NCBI GenBank assembly: GCA_019084245.1
Contig: JAHRFE010000037.1
Coordinates: 1-58,097 of the forward strand
Source: Hoeflea sp.
GTDB lineage: Bacteria; Pseudomonadota; Alphaproteobacteria; Rhizobiales; Rhizobiaceae
Reading direction: 5' to 3'
DNA: 58,097 nt
Shown: positions 7,875-16,496 of the stretch, in pieces
Layout: every line of letters starts with the position of its first letter
How positions within the stretch are numbered: the first letter of the stretch is position 1
The notes under the pieces: model-generated
Told to the model about the DNA's origin: nothing
Database searches by the model: none
The model's input: the letters and a program-made list of their open reading frames with translations, nothing else
Position numbers and translations under genes: made by a program

Positions 7875-10375
7875 TCGATCCTCGACTTGCAGCAGCATGG
7901 AGCCAACGCTTCGGCCTCGCAAAGTCGCCAATGTTCGGCGCAGAAGCCGAGGGCGACGGCGGCCATCACGACGTGTTGCTCGATGGCGGGTATGGATCCT
8001 TCGGATTGTCCGTCGTCGAGGAAAGGCCCAATCCGGCGGGCGTCGCAGCCTGGGCGTGGTCTAGCGACCTCCCGCACCATGTGGCTGTGACTGAAAAGGA
8101 CGTCCAAGTGGTCCGGTGGGACGCCGCAAGCGATGCACAGCTCTATTCGCTGAGCTCGGTCAACCGCGATCTCGATGGGTTCTATCGCTACCTGTGTCGC
8201 GATCGGCTGCGATCGAACCGGACCGTCGTTCAGCATCTTGTGAGCCTCTTTGGCCGCATCCGGTCGCTGGTTGCCCATGCGGGCCTTCCCGATGATCGAA
8301 CCATCGATGCCTTTGTCACCGTGCTCGGGGACCTCATTACCGACGGTGGTGCCGCGCGCGAGCCGGAGGCCTACGGCCTGCCTAGTGAAGCTGCGTCCCT
8401 GCGTGACGCTCTGGCGGGGCCTTCTCTGGAAGAGGCGCTCAGCGACATTCGAAGGGCTCCCTCGACCTTGTCTGCGCTTGCGTTGCATCCGCATCTAGCG
8501 GTGCGGCATGCAGGCGGTCAACTTTTTCAGGAGGCGCATTTTGATCTCGTGCGCGCCCCGCCCCCGGACCTTTTCGGCTATGTCGAAGCCGCGACATCTA
8601 TGCCAACGTCGCGCGGCGGAACGCACTTCACGCCGCCGGCGCTGGCACGCTGCATCGTCGATCAGACCTTGCTGCAGGTCGCTGATCTCAGCTCACGCCA
8701 ACATCTGGTCCTCAGCGATCCAGCCTGCGGATCTGCGGCTTTCCTTCACGAGGCGCTGCGTGGACTGCGCAGAGCAGGATTCAACGGTGCATTGCGAATT
8801 GTGGGCCGCGATGTCTCGGCGCCTGCAATTGCAATGGCGCGTTTCACGCTGAAACTTGCCCTAAGGGACTGGACGCCCGCCGGAGGCGCGGAACTCGATC
8901 TGCGAACCGAAGACACACTCTCGCGCCCCGGATTTCCTGAGGCCGATTTCACCGTGATGAACCCCCCTTTCATCTCCGTAATAGCACAGACAGCGGAGCA
9001 AAAGGCCCAACTCCGCGCCGCCGTTGGCGATCGTGCCGGCAGCCGTGGTGACTACAGCATGGCCTTCGTGACCCGAGCGCTGGAAGCCTTGAAGTCTGGG
9101 GGAGCGCTGGGCACGCTGTTTCCAGCGAACCTGTTGACCCACGAAGCTGCGACCTCCTGGCGCGAGCATCTTCGAAGTGAAGGCGATGTGCGGCTACTCG
9201 CCAGTATTGGGGATTTCGGTCTGTTTAGTCAGGCTCTGGTCCATGTTGCCTGCGCAGTGATCGCGAAGGGCCAGCCTCGTAAGCTTGAGTTCACCGCGCT
9301 CGTTACGGAAAATGATCCCGGCGCTACCGGGGATGCGCTGCGAGAGCTGCGCAAGACGGCGGGGGCCCCACCCGCTATCGCCCTTGGCGACCAACACTGG
9401 AAGCTCTTCGCAACCGACTCGGCCGTGCTCGCCAAAAAGATGCCTTGGAGGATCCTAAGTCCGAACCAGAGGAAAGTGCTGGATGCGATGGAGGCTCGCC
9501 AAACGCCCACCGTCGGCGATCTGTTCAATATCGCGCAGGGCGTGCAGACAGGTAACCTGAAGGTCTTTCTTTTTGATGACAATGCGTTCCGCCAGCTTCA
9601 TTTGCCGGCACGTGAGCAGCAGTATTTTCGCGACGCCATCATGACTGATTCGATCGAAGATGGCCGGATAGTTAAACATTACCACCTCTTCTACCCGCAC
9701 GGTGCAGATGGACCGCTCTTTGCCGATGAAGCTGAACTAGCATCAGCCGTTCCGATCTATTATCGCCAAGTACTCAAACCTAACGAGCAGTTACTGCGGA
9801 GGCGTGCGTCGATTGTGCAGGCAAACCGCAGTGACTGGTGGGGATTAATGCGCCCGCGGACCAGTACCTTCGCCTTCAGCGGACATTCGCGGATCGTCTC
9901 CAAGTTCTTTGGCGCCGACGGCAGCTTCGTGCTCGATGAAGAAGCACGATATCTGCCCTCGACAGGCCACGTCTGGTCGCCAAAACCTCAGTCGTATCGT
10001 TCTCACTCGGTGCAGAACGACGATCTGGCATCAGATGCTGTCGACGCGCTTGAAGAAAGCGATATCGACGCACACGTCTCAATTGACATTATGCGTGCTT
10101 ATACGGCGTTGTTGAATTCGCGAGCATTCATGAAGCTCGTGTCGTTTCGTTCGGTAACTATCGCTGGAGGACAACTCGATCTCAGCAGCCGATTTGTCGG
10201 CCCAGTATTCCTGCCAAACCTTTGGGAGAAGGGTGAAGACCCGCATTCCGGCGAATTGGTTCTCCGGCTTGCTCAATCGACGTTGGCCACCGAGCGAGGC
10301 CAGTCGTCGAACCCGGTCGACATCGATCGCATTGTCGGCAGCCTTTACGGAGTACCCGAGCTTGCCGAGCTCTGA
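7871..10375 (+). CDS. Large N6-adenine DNA methyltransferase (type IIG/BREX-like architecture, no nuclease seen)
   Basis: An 834-residue class I SAM-dependent DNA methylase. An N-terminal part of about 240 residues has the helical segment 'GFYRYLCRDRLRSNRTVV'. Then come 'GTHFTPPALARCIVD' (motif X-like), SAM-binding 'SDPACGSAAFLHEAL' near residue 282, and catalytic 'FTVMNPPF' near residue 363, which is the N6-adenine NPPF motif. The C-terminal 400 residues presumably recognise the target sequence. I see no PD-(D/E)XK nuclease motif, so restriction, if any, must come from another protein. It is coupled by overlap to the HTH gene upstream and to an unknown gene downstream. A solitary modification enzyme, or the methylase of an uncharacterised defence cassette, are the main alternatives. 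Confidence 0.85.
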   Translation: MIDPRLAAAWSQRFGLAKSPMFGAEAEGDGGHHDVLLDGGYGSFGLSVVEERPNPAGVAAWAWSSDLPHHVAVTEKDVQVVRWDAASDAQLYSLSSVNRDLDGFYRYLCRDRLRSNRTVVQHLVSLFGRIRSLVAHAGLPDDRTIDAFVTVLGDLITDGGAAREPEAYGLPSEAASLRDALAGPSLEEALSDIRRAPSTLSALALHPHLAVRHAGGQLFQEAHFDLVRAPPPDLFGYVEAATSMPTSRGGTHFTPPALARCIVDQTLLQVADLSSRQHLVLSDPACGSAAFLHEALRGLRRAGFNGALRIVGRDVSAPAIAMARFTLKLALRDWTPAGGAELDLRTEDTLSRPGFPEADFTVMNPPFISVIAQTAEQKAQLRAAVGDRAGSRGDYSMAFVTRALEALKSGGALGTLFPANLLTHEAATSWREHLRSEGDVRLLASIGDFGLFSQALVHVACAVIAKGQPRKLEFTALVTENDPGATGDALRELRKTAGAPPAIALGDQHWKLFATDSAVLAKKMPWRILSPNQRKVLDAMEARQTPTVGDLFNIAQGVQTGNLKVFLFDDNAFRQLHLPAREQQYFRDAIMTDSIEDGRIVKHYHLFYPHGADGPLFADEAELASAVPIYYRQVLKPNEQLLRRRASIVQANRSDWWGLMRPRTSTFAFSGHSRIVSKFFGADGSFVLDEEARYLPSTGHVWSPKPQSYRSHSVQNDDLASDAVDALEESDIDAHVSIDIMRAYTALLNSRAFMKLVSFRSVTIAGGQLDLSSRFVGPVFLPNLWEKGEDPHSGELVLRLAQSTLATERGQSSNPVDIDRIVGSLYGVPELAEL

Positions 10376-11111
10376 ACCGGACGAGCCGAAACTATCGGCG
10401 GGGGCTTTCGAGCGACGGAGCAAGGAACTTGCGGTCGACTTGGCCCGAACTCTGGACATGGCGACGGGCGAAGTTTCTCTGGCGTACGATATTGCCAATC
10501 TCCAAGCGGCAATGAGCCTCGGCGGGCGAGCAGGTGAGATAATCGCCCGTAATCGCGGCAAACCGCATCGGGTGATTCCGCTCTGTCGCATTACCGACGA
10601 CGTGTTCGCCTGGGTCGGCTACCGGGAGCATTGGAAAAGAGAAAACGGTGAGCAAAATTTCCGCTTTATCGAGGGCGGTTTCACGCTCCATGTCGGCCGA
10701 CAGGGAGAACTCGACAAACCACAAATTCTCCGGAGCGAATGGATCGGACGGCGCAGCGGTATGTTCGGAAACGAGGCCGGGCATCCTCATTGGCAGCTCG
10801 ACGTGCTTGAAAGTGCACGACAGGCAGTAGTCGAACCAGCGAGGTTCGCTGAGAATCCCACAGAACTTGTAGAGTTCGGTTCGGCTAGCGCGGAAGAATC
10901 TTTCGGGGAGAGCCTTCTGTTTGGCCTCACGGTCGAGCGGATGCATCTAGCAAGTGCCGCACTGTGGTGGCGTAAGCCAAGTCTTCCAATAGCTCATCCC
11001 CCAGAAAGCATCGCGGATCTCGACCGCTGGATTCTGGGCTGCGTGACCTATCTTCGCCAAGAAGTCCGCCGGTGCGTTATCGTCGGCGTGCCGTCATACC
11101 TTGCGACCTGA
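10362..11111 (+). CDS. Unknown protein, third gene of the methyltransferase cassette
   Basis: A 249-residue protein if it starts at the TTG at 10362, which has GGAG about nine bases upstream and overlaps the methyltransferase stop by 14 bases. The next in-frame ATG is at 10458. I do not recognise the family. The sequence is soluble and mixed alpha/beta with no signal peptide or membrane segment. Notable stretches are 'KPHRVIPLCRITDDVFAWVGY', 'FGNEAGHPHWQLDVLE' and 'ERMHLASAALWW'. No Walker, HNH, PD-(D/E)XK, GIY-YIG or TIR signature is evident. The tight coupling argues that it works with the methyltransferase, possibly as an effector, inhibitor or specificity partner. Confidence 0.65.
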   Translation: MPSSEPDEPKLSAGAFERRSKELAVDLARTLDMATGEVSLAYDIANLQAAMSLGGRAGEIIARNRGKPHRVIPLCRITDDVFAWVGYREHWKRENGEQNFRFIEGGFTLHVGRQGELDKPQILRSEWIGRRSGMFGNEAGHPHWQLDVLESARQAVVEPARFAENPTELVEFGSASAEESFGESLLFGLTVERMHLASAALWWRKPSLPIAHPPESIADLDRWILGCVTYLRQEVRRCVIVGVPSYLAT

Positions 11112-11776
11112 TCGGGCGCTCGCTTCCTCGCGTCGTTCTTTTTCACGATAACGCTTCGCTCTTCGTAAGGCTTCCGGCCGGGTTCGTTCCCCGGCCCCAA
11201 TCCGGTCATTGGTTTCCCCCAGAGCTAGTGTCCGGGCCCAGTCCGATCGGGCGGCCCGTTCGAGACCGTTAGCTTCACCGGATGCAGCCCGCCAGGTGCT
11301 GTAATTCGCATTAGGATGTGGTCTGAGCTTTGTGGTTCATCATGAACTGCGGGTAGTCCGGAATGGCGCGGCTTTGCCCTCCGGGAACGCGCCCTGCCCT
11401 GACGGTTCAGTCAAAAACTGACGCCTACATTTGCATGAAAGTGCCAGAATCCGACAATCCTACCGCGATCCTGGCCGCCAACCACACTTTTCCGTCTTGG
11501 TGCTCTAGCGATGTTGCTTCCTGTCGGCTATTTTCCGCCGCGAGGCAGTACGCGCTGCCTTGGGGCTTGGAAACCCCTCGGTGCGATAGGTGCTGGTCGA
11601 TTCAGCACCAAACTCTCTGACCTTTGGGTCGGGGAGCCTGTGGCGTATGTCCAGGTTCCTCGGAACTAAAGGCCACAGGGCTGTCACCGACAGTTTCCAA
11701 CTCCCCGATCAGTCGGAGGTAATAGTGAGTTCGCGGGGGCGCACCGCGAGAAACTCACCTTTCCGGGGAGCGGCCG
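11112..11776. other. Gene-free stretch with one hairpin
   Basis: No credible coding frame on either strand. Near its right end an imperfect inverted repeat GTGAGTTCGCGG / CCGCGAGAAACTCAC (11725-11758) sits 18 bases before the XRE gene start. It could be an operator or a leader hairpin for that regulator. The left part may be cassette boundary sequence. Confidence 0.4.
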
Positions 11777-12265
11777 ATGGAACATCGGAAGATTGCGTCA
11801 ACATCCAGATTTCCGACAGCGGGCGACAGGGCTGCTGGGCACTCCGTCAAACAAGCGCCTCATCCAGCCGACATACATGTCGGCCGACAGATCACGGCAA
11901 TCCGCATCCATTGCGACTTCTCGCAGCAGCGGCTCGCCGAAAAGGTTGGCATCACCTACCAGCAGCTCCAGAAATACGAAAGCGGCAAGAACCGCGTGAG
12001 CGCCTCCATGCTCTATGAGATAGGCACCGCGCTGGGTGTTCCCGCCGGCCGGTTCTTCGAAGGCCTGCCCGGCAACGTGACCGCAGTGGGCGAGACCCCG
12101 CAGATAATCGCTGATGAGCGCATCATCTTCATAGCCAGCGCCCAGGGGCGCCGGCTGACGGACGGTCTGATGCGGCTCAGTCCCGGCGTGCGGTCCCGTC
12201 TATCTTCGCTGATCACGGCGCTGGTCAAGGATCTGCCAGAAGCCGATGGGGCGAGTTCCAGATGA
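11777..12265 (+). CDS. XRE-family helix-turn-helix regulator
   Basis: A 162-residue protein. After about 35 weakly structured N-terminal residues it has a typical Cro/C1 HTH: 'VGRQITAIRIHCDFSQQRLA', 'VGITYQQLQKYESGKNRVSA' and 'MLYEIGTALGVPAGRFFEGL'. That is the five-helix XRE pattern including the 'YExGxxR' recognition turn. The C-terminal 60 residues are helical and carry no known ligand domain. GGGGAG lies six to seven bases before the ATG. The stop overlaps the AraC-type gene by four bases, so the two regulators are co-translated, an unusual pair. The target is unknown. Confidence 0.85.
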   Translation: MEHRKIASTSRFPTAGDRAAGHSVKQAPHPADIHVGRQITAIRIHCDFSQQRLAEKVGITYQQLQKYESGKNRVSASMLYEIGTALGVPAGRFFEGLPGNVTAVGETPQIIADERIIFIASAQGRRLTDGLMRLSPGVRSRLSSLITALVKDLPEADGASSR

Positions 12266-13155
12266 CCCGGCAATCCGTCGCTGCCTTCACGACGTTCAAG
12301 ACCGGCAGCTGCCTGACCCTGTCGCGCGAGAGCAAATCCTGGGGTCGTGTAAGGGCTGAGCAGGTTCAACGGACCGGCCTCAAGAAAGAGGAGACGTCCC
12401 TCACCTCGCGTGATCATCTGGTTCTCCTCAATCTGAAAGGAAGCTCCGAGCGGGGTGATTATTCGTTGGACGGCAAGCCGGCCGGCTTCGCCCGGCGAAG
12501 GCCCGGATCGATCCTGTTCGTTCCTGCAGGGTGTCACTGGAAGGGTTGGGAAGCCGGTGCGTCCTCGGCCGCATACCTGTCGATCACAATAGACCCAGCC
12601 AAAGTGTCGGAACTGCTCGGTCGGGACAGCGTGCGCAGGCATCCGGCACTATCCCCGGATCTGGGCTTTGAGGATCCGGCGGTGATGCACGCGGTGCGGG
12701 GGATAGGGGCTGAGATTCATGATCAAAGCCCCCTGAGCACGCTGCTTGTCGAAAGCTATGTGTCGGCGATCTTCATTCAGTTGTTTCGCAGGCAGACAAA
12801 TTGTTCCGTTGTCAACAAGGCCGGTGGCCTGGCACCAAAGAGCTTCAACCGGGTCATGGAGAAAATCGAACAGGATCTCGCCGCCGATCTGTCTCTTTCA
12901 CAACTTGCGGACGTCGCTGGCGTCAGTATTCCCCATTTCTGCAGGGCCTTTAAGCAGATGACCGGCTCCCCTCCATACGCCTTTATCATCGGGCGCCGGA
13001 TCGACCGGGCAAAACAACGTCTGCGCAGTTCGGACATGTCCATCACCGACATAGCGCTGGATTGCGGCTTCTCGAGTTCGAGCCACTTTGCAAATGGATT
13101 TCGTCGCGAGGCCGGCATGTCGCCGGCGGCCTATCGCAGATCATTCCGGCAATAA
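12262..13155 (+). CDS. AraC-family transcriptional regulator
   Basis: A 297-residue regulator. The C-terminal 100 residues hold the double HTH of AraC/XylS proteins: 'DLSLSQLADVAGVSIPHFCR', 'FKQMTGSPPYAFIIGRRIDR', 'DMSITDIALDCGFSSSSHFA' and 'GFRREAGMSPAAYRR'. The N-terminal 180 residues look like a cupin-type sensor ('PGSILFVPAGCHWKGW'). The start overlaps the XRE stop. No metabolic gene is adjacent in the same direction, so the regulon cannot be guessed from context. Confidence 0.9.
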   Translation: MTRQSVAAFTTFKTGSCLTLSRESKSWGRVRAEQVQRTGLKKEETSLTSRDHLVLLNLKGSSERGDYSLDGKPAGFARRRPGSILFVPAGCHWKGWEAGASSAAYLSITIDPAKVSELLGRDSVRRHPALSPDLGFEDPAVMHAVRGIGAEIHDQSPLSTLLVESYVSAIFIQLFRRQTNCSVVNKAGGLAPKSFNRVMEKIEQDLAADLSLSQLADVAGVSIPHFCRAFKQMTGSPPYAFIIGRRIDRAKQRLRSSDMSITDIALDCGFSSSSHFANGFRREAGMSPAAYRRSFRQ

Positions 13156-13612
13156 AGCGGTCGTGGAGCAACTGCATCGAGTTGTTGATCGGCTCGAGCC
13201 CGGACGTTGCCGATCGCCTGGAGACAGGCGCCGCCGACATTTCCTACGAAATCCCGCCCGGCCCTCGTTCCCCCCGGCTGTGCGTAGAGCCGTGGCTGAG
13301 TGCTGAGGCCATCGAAGGGAGGGAGAAAATACATCCGCGTAGTCGATGATTGAGGCCACGGGGAAGCGAAGTGCGAAAGCTCGAACCTGAACCGCACACT
13401 AATCGATAAATGCCGAGCTTCTCAGACCAGCGCCACCTGCAATTGCCGCAACACCGATGCCAGTCCCAGCGAACCCATTTAGGGAACCATGCATTTGGGT
13501 AGCGATTTGAAGACCGCGCGGTCATAGAGAGCGAGGTTCACACGCCCGTTAAGGCGAGATGGATAGATTACTCCAACCGAAACGGTAAGAACGATCATTG
13601 CCTGCTGACATG
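13156..13612. other. Gene-free stretch, possible LysR-type or binding-protein fragment
   Basis: No intact gene. In the plus frame around 13170-13254 a short stretch reads 'ELLIGSSPDVADRLETGAAD', which resembles the effector domain of LysR regulators or a periplasmic binding protein. It has no start, no HTH and soon loses similarity. I treat it as a possible scar only. Confidence 0.3.
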
Positions 13613-13640
13613 AAAAGGACCCCGCCTTGCGGCGAGGCCC
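13613..13640 (-). terminator. Rho-independent terminator for the mobile-element block
   Basis: Read on the minus strand, a 10-base-pair stem (GGGCCTCGCC with GGCGGGGTCC, two G-U pairs) closed by a GCAA tetraloop is followed directly by TTTT. It lies 17 bases after the DUF736 stop and is the clearest intrinsic terminator in the window. It ends the long minus-strand block. Confidence 0.85.
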
Positions 13641-13656
13641 TTGTCCTTGGGGGAGA

Positions 13657-13974
13657 TCAGTCGCGGTTGGTGTTCGGACGCGACCAGATCAGCTGCATGC
13701 CCTCGTCGCCTTCCACCTCTACCAGGGTGGCGTAGATCGGCGCCGGGAAGCTCGGGTCGTCCAGCTTGACCGAGAGGTAGTCGCGTTCGGTTTCCTTGGC
13801 CTGCTTCTGCCAGGCGGCGCCCAGTTCGACAGCGCCGGAGAAGATGCGGAACTGCGGGCCATTGTCGGAGGGGTTTTCGACGCGCTCGAAGCGGGCCTTG
13901 ACGTTGAGTGCGAGGGTTTTGATCTGGCCGGTGAAGCCGTTCTTGGTGGTGGTGAAAGTGCCGATGTTTGCCAT
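13657..13974 (-). CDS. DUF736 domain-containing protein
   Basis: A 105-residue protein beginning '[20 protein letters not shown]' and containing '[14 protein letters not shown]' and '[17 protein letters not shown]'. These are the hallmarks of DUF736, a small single-domain family common on alphaproteobacterial plasmids and integrative elements. Its biochemical role is unknown. I chose the ATG at 13974 because the conserved N-terminus starts there and an AGGA site lies just upstream; the longer frame would add 28 unconserved residues. It is the last gene of the minus-strand block, followed by a strong terminator. Its leader holds one of the recurrent hairpins described at 14000-14018. Confidence 0.9.
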   Translation of the reverse strand: MANIGTFTTTKNGFTGQIKTLALNVKARFERVENPSDNGPQFRIFSGAVELGAAWQKQAKETERDYLSVKLDDPSFPAPIYATLVEVEGDEGMQLIWSRPNTNRD

Positions 13975-14743
13975 TGTCCTATTCCTTTTCGATGTTTCGG
14001 GCCGCGCCCATCGCGGCCTCGATGGCTGTCGAAGAGACCGGGAACGATCGGTGCGCATCCCCCCGGGGTCCCCGTTGCGCTTGCGTGATGGGGTGGGCTA
14101 GTAGGGACCGCAATGAAATGGAGGACGGCCGGACGGAGCTTTCTTGTTTGGCGAGGAATGGCGGCGCAGCCGGCAGGGGAAGAAAGTTCCGTACCGCCGT
14201 TGCGACAAACCGAGCGAGGCGAAGCCGGTTGCCGGTCAGACATGCCAAATCGAGACCGCGTTGGGCGAGCTCCGAGAGATAAGACGACAAAAGGAATGGG
14301 CCAGGACGCGGCGAACATGCCGACTGCCACCCGTAACGGTCGAACAATCGGCAATCGATCCAGGCACACTTCAAGGCAGAATGATTGCTGCATCGGGCAT
14401 CCATGTGATCCGGGCCAGCCTCACCGCGTCTCCGTTGACCGGACGGGCGACCGGAAAAGAGAGAACAGGCATCTGTCCGAATGTGACGTTCTGCTCGCAA
14501 GCTTGCGCGGCTGTTGCCGAAGGTCTGCTCTGGCTCCTCGTGATGTGGACAGACAGGTGGCGCGAGCGCTCCGTCGTCGTGCGCTATCGTCGCGATCGAT
14601 GGTGACGGTCATGGGTCCGACCGCGCCATGGGCCGCCATCAGGGCGAGTCTTATCGAGTGGACGCCGGCGCCAAGCGATAGCGCCCGCAGGCGGTTGGCA
14701 GAGGGCGGTCCGCCCTCCGCACCAACATTGGAGAGGGAGAGCA
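13975..14743. other. Long leader between ardC and the DUF736 gene
   Basis: About 770 bases with no convincing gene. A minus frame 14421-14747 starts in an ATGA overlap with the ardC stop (108 codons), but its second half is Arg/Ser-rich and unlike a real protein. The part nearest the DUF736 gene is GC-rich and can fold, including a perfect 7-bp hairpin at 14000-14018 and GGTCCC/GGGACC arms near 14065 and 14105. Confidence 0.45.
14000..14018 (-). repeat. Leader hairpin A (loop ATGGG)
   Basis: Read on the minus strand: GGCCGCG, loop ATGGG, CGCGGCC. It lies 25 bases upstream of the DUF736 start codon. It is one of a set of similar hairpins before genes of this block. It has no U-run, so a terminator role is unlikely. 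Confidence 0.7.
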
Positions 14744-15673
14744 TCATGCCGCCTCCCCCACTTCGATTGCTCGAGCCGGCTGAAGGCTGTGCAGATAGGT
14801 CACGGCGCGTTGTGCATGTGCCGCCGCCTGAAAAATCGCCCGCTTGTCGTCATTGAGGATCTTCAGCCAGGAGTGGAGGTAGCTGGCGTGATCCGGCCGG
14901 GGTTCCAGCTCGGGCACTACACCAAGATCGGCGCACAGAAAGCAACTTCCGAGCTCGGCAATGAGCTCTTCGCGAGCGCGGTCGGAGCGATCCTTGTGAT
15001 AACGCGAAAGATCGCGTCCGACCCGGTGCGCCGGCGCCGTCCAGTGGGTTACCTCGTGGCTGAGCACAGCGACGTAGGATTCCGCATCCCGGAAGCTCTC
15101 GAAGGGCGGCATCTGGATGTGGTCGCTTGCGGGAGCGAAGTAGGCCTTTACTCCTCCGTGGCGGATCACCGCGCCGGTGTGTTCGAAAAAGCGGTCCGCG
15201 TGCTCGATGCGCGATATCGGATCGGTGATCTTGTCCGGCCGGTGATAGTAGTGCTCAGGCAATCCATCGATCTGATCGCAATTGAAGACGGTGTAGGTCT
15301 TGAGGAACGGGACATCCCGCTCGACCTCGTCGCCACGGGAATCCGTTTCGGTCTTCGTGAAGCGGCTGGCATAGACGACGGTTGCGCCGGTCTCGCCCTT
15401 GCGGACTTGTGCCCCGATCTGACCGGCCTGCCGGTAGGTCATCCACAGTGGCGCTTCGAAGCCTCGGGCGAGGCTTTCCGACCAGAGCAGGAGGACATTG
15501 ATGCCCGTGTACGGCTCGCCGGTGTGCCGGAGTGGGCGCGTGATCCGGCCTTCGAACCCGCCCGCGCTCCAGGGTTTCATCCAGGGCCTGACACCTTTTT
15601 CCAGTTCAGTGACGATCGTCTCGGTGATCCGCGCATAGATATCGACGCGCGGGCTTTTCTCTTTCCTTTTCAT
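14744..15673 (-). CDS. ardC: ArdC-like antirestriction protein (DUF1738 plus zincin domain)
   Basis: A 309-residue protein. The N-terminal ArdC domain (about residues 1-130) begins 'VDIYARITETIVTELEKGVR PW' in two parts and includes 'YTGINVLLLW' and 'GETGATVVYASRF'. The C-terminal zincin-like metallopeptidase domain has HEVTHW near residue 210 and a downstream 'REELIAELGSCFLC' helix carrying the third ligand Glu. ArdC of plasmid RSA and relatives bind single-stranded DNA and protect incoming DNA from type I and II restriction. The ribosome site GGAGG precedes the ATG, and a perfect hairpin (15694-15714) sits in the leader. A member of the minus-strand mobile block. Confidence 0.93.
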   Translation of the reverse strand: MKRKEKSPRVDIYARITETIVTELEKGVRPWMKPWSAGGFEGRITRPLRHTGEPYTGINVLLLWSESLARGFEAPLWMTYRQAGQIGAQVRKGETGATVVYASRFTKTETDSRGDEVERDVPFLKTYTVFNCDQIDGLPEHYYHRPDKITDPISRIEHADRFFEHTGAVIRHGGVKAYFAPASDHIQMPPFESFRDAESYVAVLSHEVTHWTAPAHRVGRDLSRYHKDRSDRAREELIAELGSCFLCADLGVVPELEPRPDHASYLHSWLKILNDDKRAIFQAAAHAQRAVTYLHSLQPARAIEVGEAA

Positions 15674-15949
15674 TTTCAGACCTCCTGATTTCAGGACCGC
15701 GCCGATCGCGGTCCGTCACGAGGTCCGAAAACGGCGGGGCTCAAGGCCGGAGCGGCACCCGAGCCGAGGCCCCGGTGCGCGCAGCGCGGCGGGGTGGTGA
15801 AGGGCCGGAACGAAGAGGAGGACGGCAAAGCCGTTGACGCTGCTGCCGGCTCCGCCCGGACCTTTCCCGGGACGGACCACGGTCGGTGTGCCGGTAAAGC
15901 GGAAAGGCGGAGCAGTGCGCCGCCTTCGAGACAGGAAATAGTTGAGCTG
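15674..15949. other. Structured GC-rich leader of ardC
   Basis: No gene. The minus-strand leader holds hairpin B (below). It also has longer-range pairing arms such as GGTCCG (15722-15727) with CGGACC (about 15857-15862), and the local hairpin ACGGC-AAA-GCCGT near 15822-15834. The fold could be regulatory; no protein-like frame is present. Confidence 0.5.
15694..15714 (-). repeat. Leader hairpin B (loop ATCGG)
   Basis: Read on the minus strand: GGACCGCG, loop ATCGG, CGCGGTCC, a perfect 8-bp stem 20 bases upstream of the ardC start. Same architecture as hairpins at 14000-14018 and 16154-16172, with base changes that keep pairing. Confidence 0.75.
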
Positions 15950-16135
15950 TCAGTGGACAGAATGACCGCCGGCGTAAGGGTCGTATTCGAAGAGGATGAC
16001 GATCTCGGCGTCTTCGACCTCGTCGGCGGGCAGGACGCCATATTCGTCGTCGGACTTGAAGAGGATGACAGGAACCATGAGGATGCGTGCGAGGTTCCAG
16101 GCGTGTTTCTGGGCGAGGGAAAGATCGTGCGACAT
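15950..16135 (-). CDS. Small conserved mobile-element protein, unknown function
   Basis: A 61-residue acidic protein, 'MSHDLSLAQKHAWNLARILM' then 'VPVILFKSDDEYGVLPADEV' and a C-terminal 'ILFEYDPYAG'. I chose the ATG at 16135, preceded by GGAG; the longer frame runs back through the leader hairpin. The composition is protein-like and the gene lies in line with ardC on the same strand. I do not recognise a named domain. Small proteins of this kind are common next to ardC in rhizobial elements. A hairpin (16154-16172) lies 19 bases upstream of the start. Confidence 0.65.
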   Translation of the reverse strand: MSHDLSLAQKHAWNLARILMVPVILFKSDDEYGVLPADEVEDAEIVILFEYDPYAGGHSVH

Positions 16136-16465
16136 TTGAGGGCTCCATCGTTGGAGCGGGCCAATCCCGCTCTTGATGGCTCCGTCAGTGTGCGGCCCAG
16201 CGGACGCGATCACCGCGCAGGCCAAAGCCAAGCGGCCGCCGCTTGCGAGCGGACCCTTTACGGGTTGATCGTGGAAGTCCGCGCCGCACCAGGAATGCCA
16301 TCCCTTAAAAGAGCGGGATTGGGTTGCGTTCTAGATAGAGCCCGGCTGTGCACGATCGGTTCGCCAAGGCGACGTGGATCGGTTGGGTCCGTAACACCGG
16401 ATGTCCGTTAGCCGGCGAGCGGCAATATCTTCACCGTTCCGTTGCAATTCGCGCGCTGCATGCTA
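16136..16465. other. Leader of the 61-residue gene and spacer to the toxin-antitoxin operon
   Basis: No gene seen. It contains hairpin C (16154-16172), a short AAGCGG-CCG-CCGCTT hairpin near 16229-16243 and GCGGAC/GTCCGC arms. The right end holds the promoter area of the divergently oriented phd-vapC operon. Confidence 0.45.
16154..16172 (-). repeat. Leader hairpin C (loop ATTGG)
   Basis: Read on the minus strand: GAGCGGG, loop ATTGG, CCCGCTC, a perfect 7-bp stem 19 bases before the start of the 61-residue gene. The stem differs from hairpins A and B at several paired positions while the loop pattern ATNGG is kept. Confidence 0.72.
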
Positions 16466-16485
16466 TATGTAGATACATACCTACA
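16466..16485 (+). promoter_or_regulatory. Palindromic operator upstream of phd-vapC
   Basis: TATGTA-GA-TACATA (16466-16479) is a perfect inverted repeat, overlapped by the imperfect palindrome TGTAG...CTACA (16468-16485). It lies 11 bases before the antitoxin start, between the likely -10 region and the AGAGG ribosome site. That is where Phd-type antitoxins usually bind to repress their own operon. Binding itself is inference. Confidence 0.6.
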
Positions 16486-16496
16486 AGAGGTGCGTT

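Noticed and set aside
11725-11758. Hairpin before the XRE gene considered as a terminator
   Set aside because: There is no U-run and no upstream gene within 600 bases. An operator or leader role is more likely.
13244-13525. Minus-strand frame in the region after the AraC gene
   Set aside because: Trp/Arg/Cys-rich translation with no motif; antisense to a possible LysR-like scar.
14421-14747. 108-codon minus frame overlapping the ardC stop by ATGA
   Set aside because: The overlap is suggestive, but there is no ribosome site, the C-terminal half is Arg/Ser-rich and non-protein-like, and the region is better explained as structured leader.
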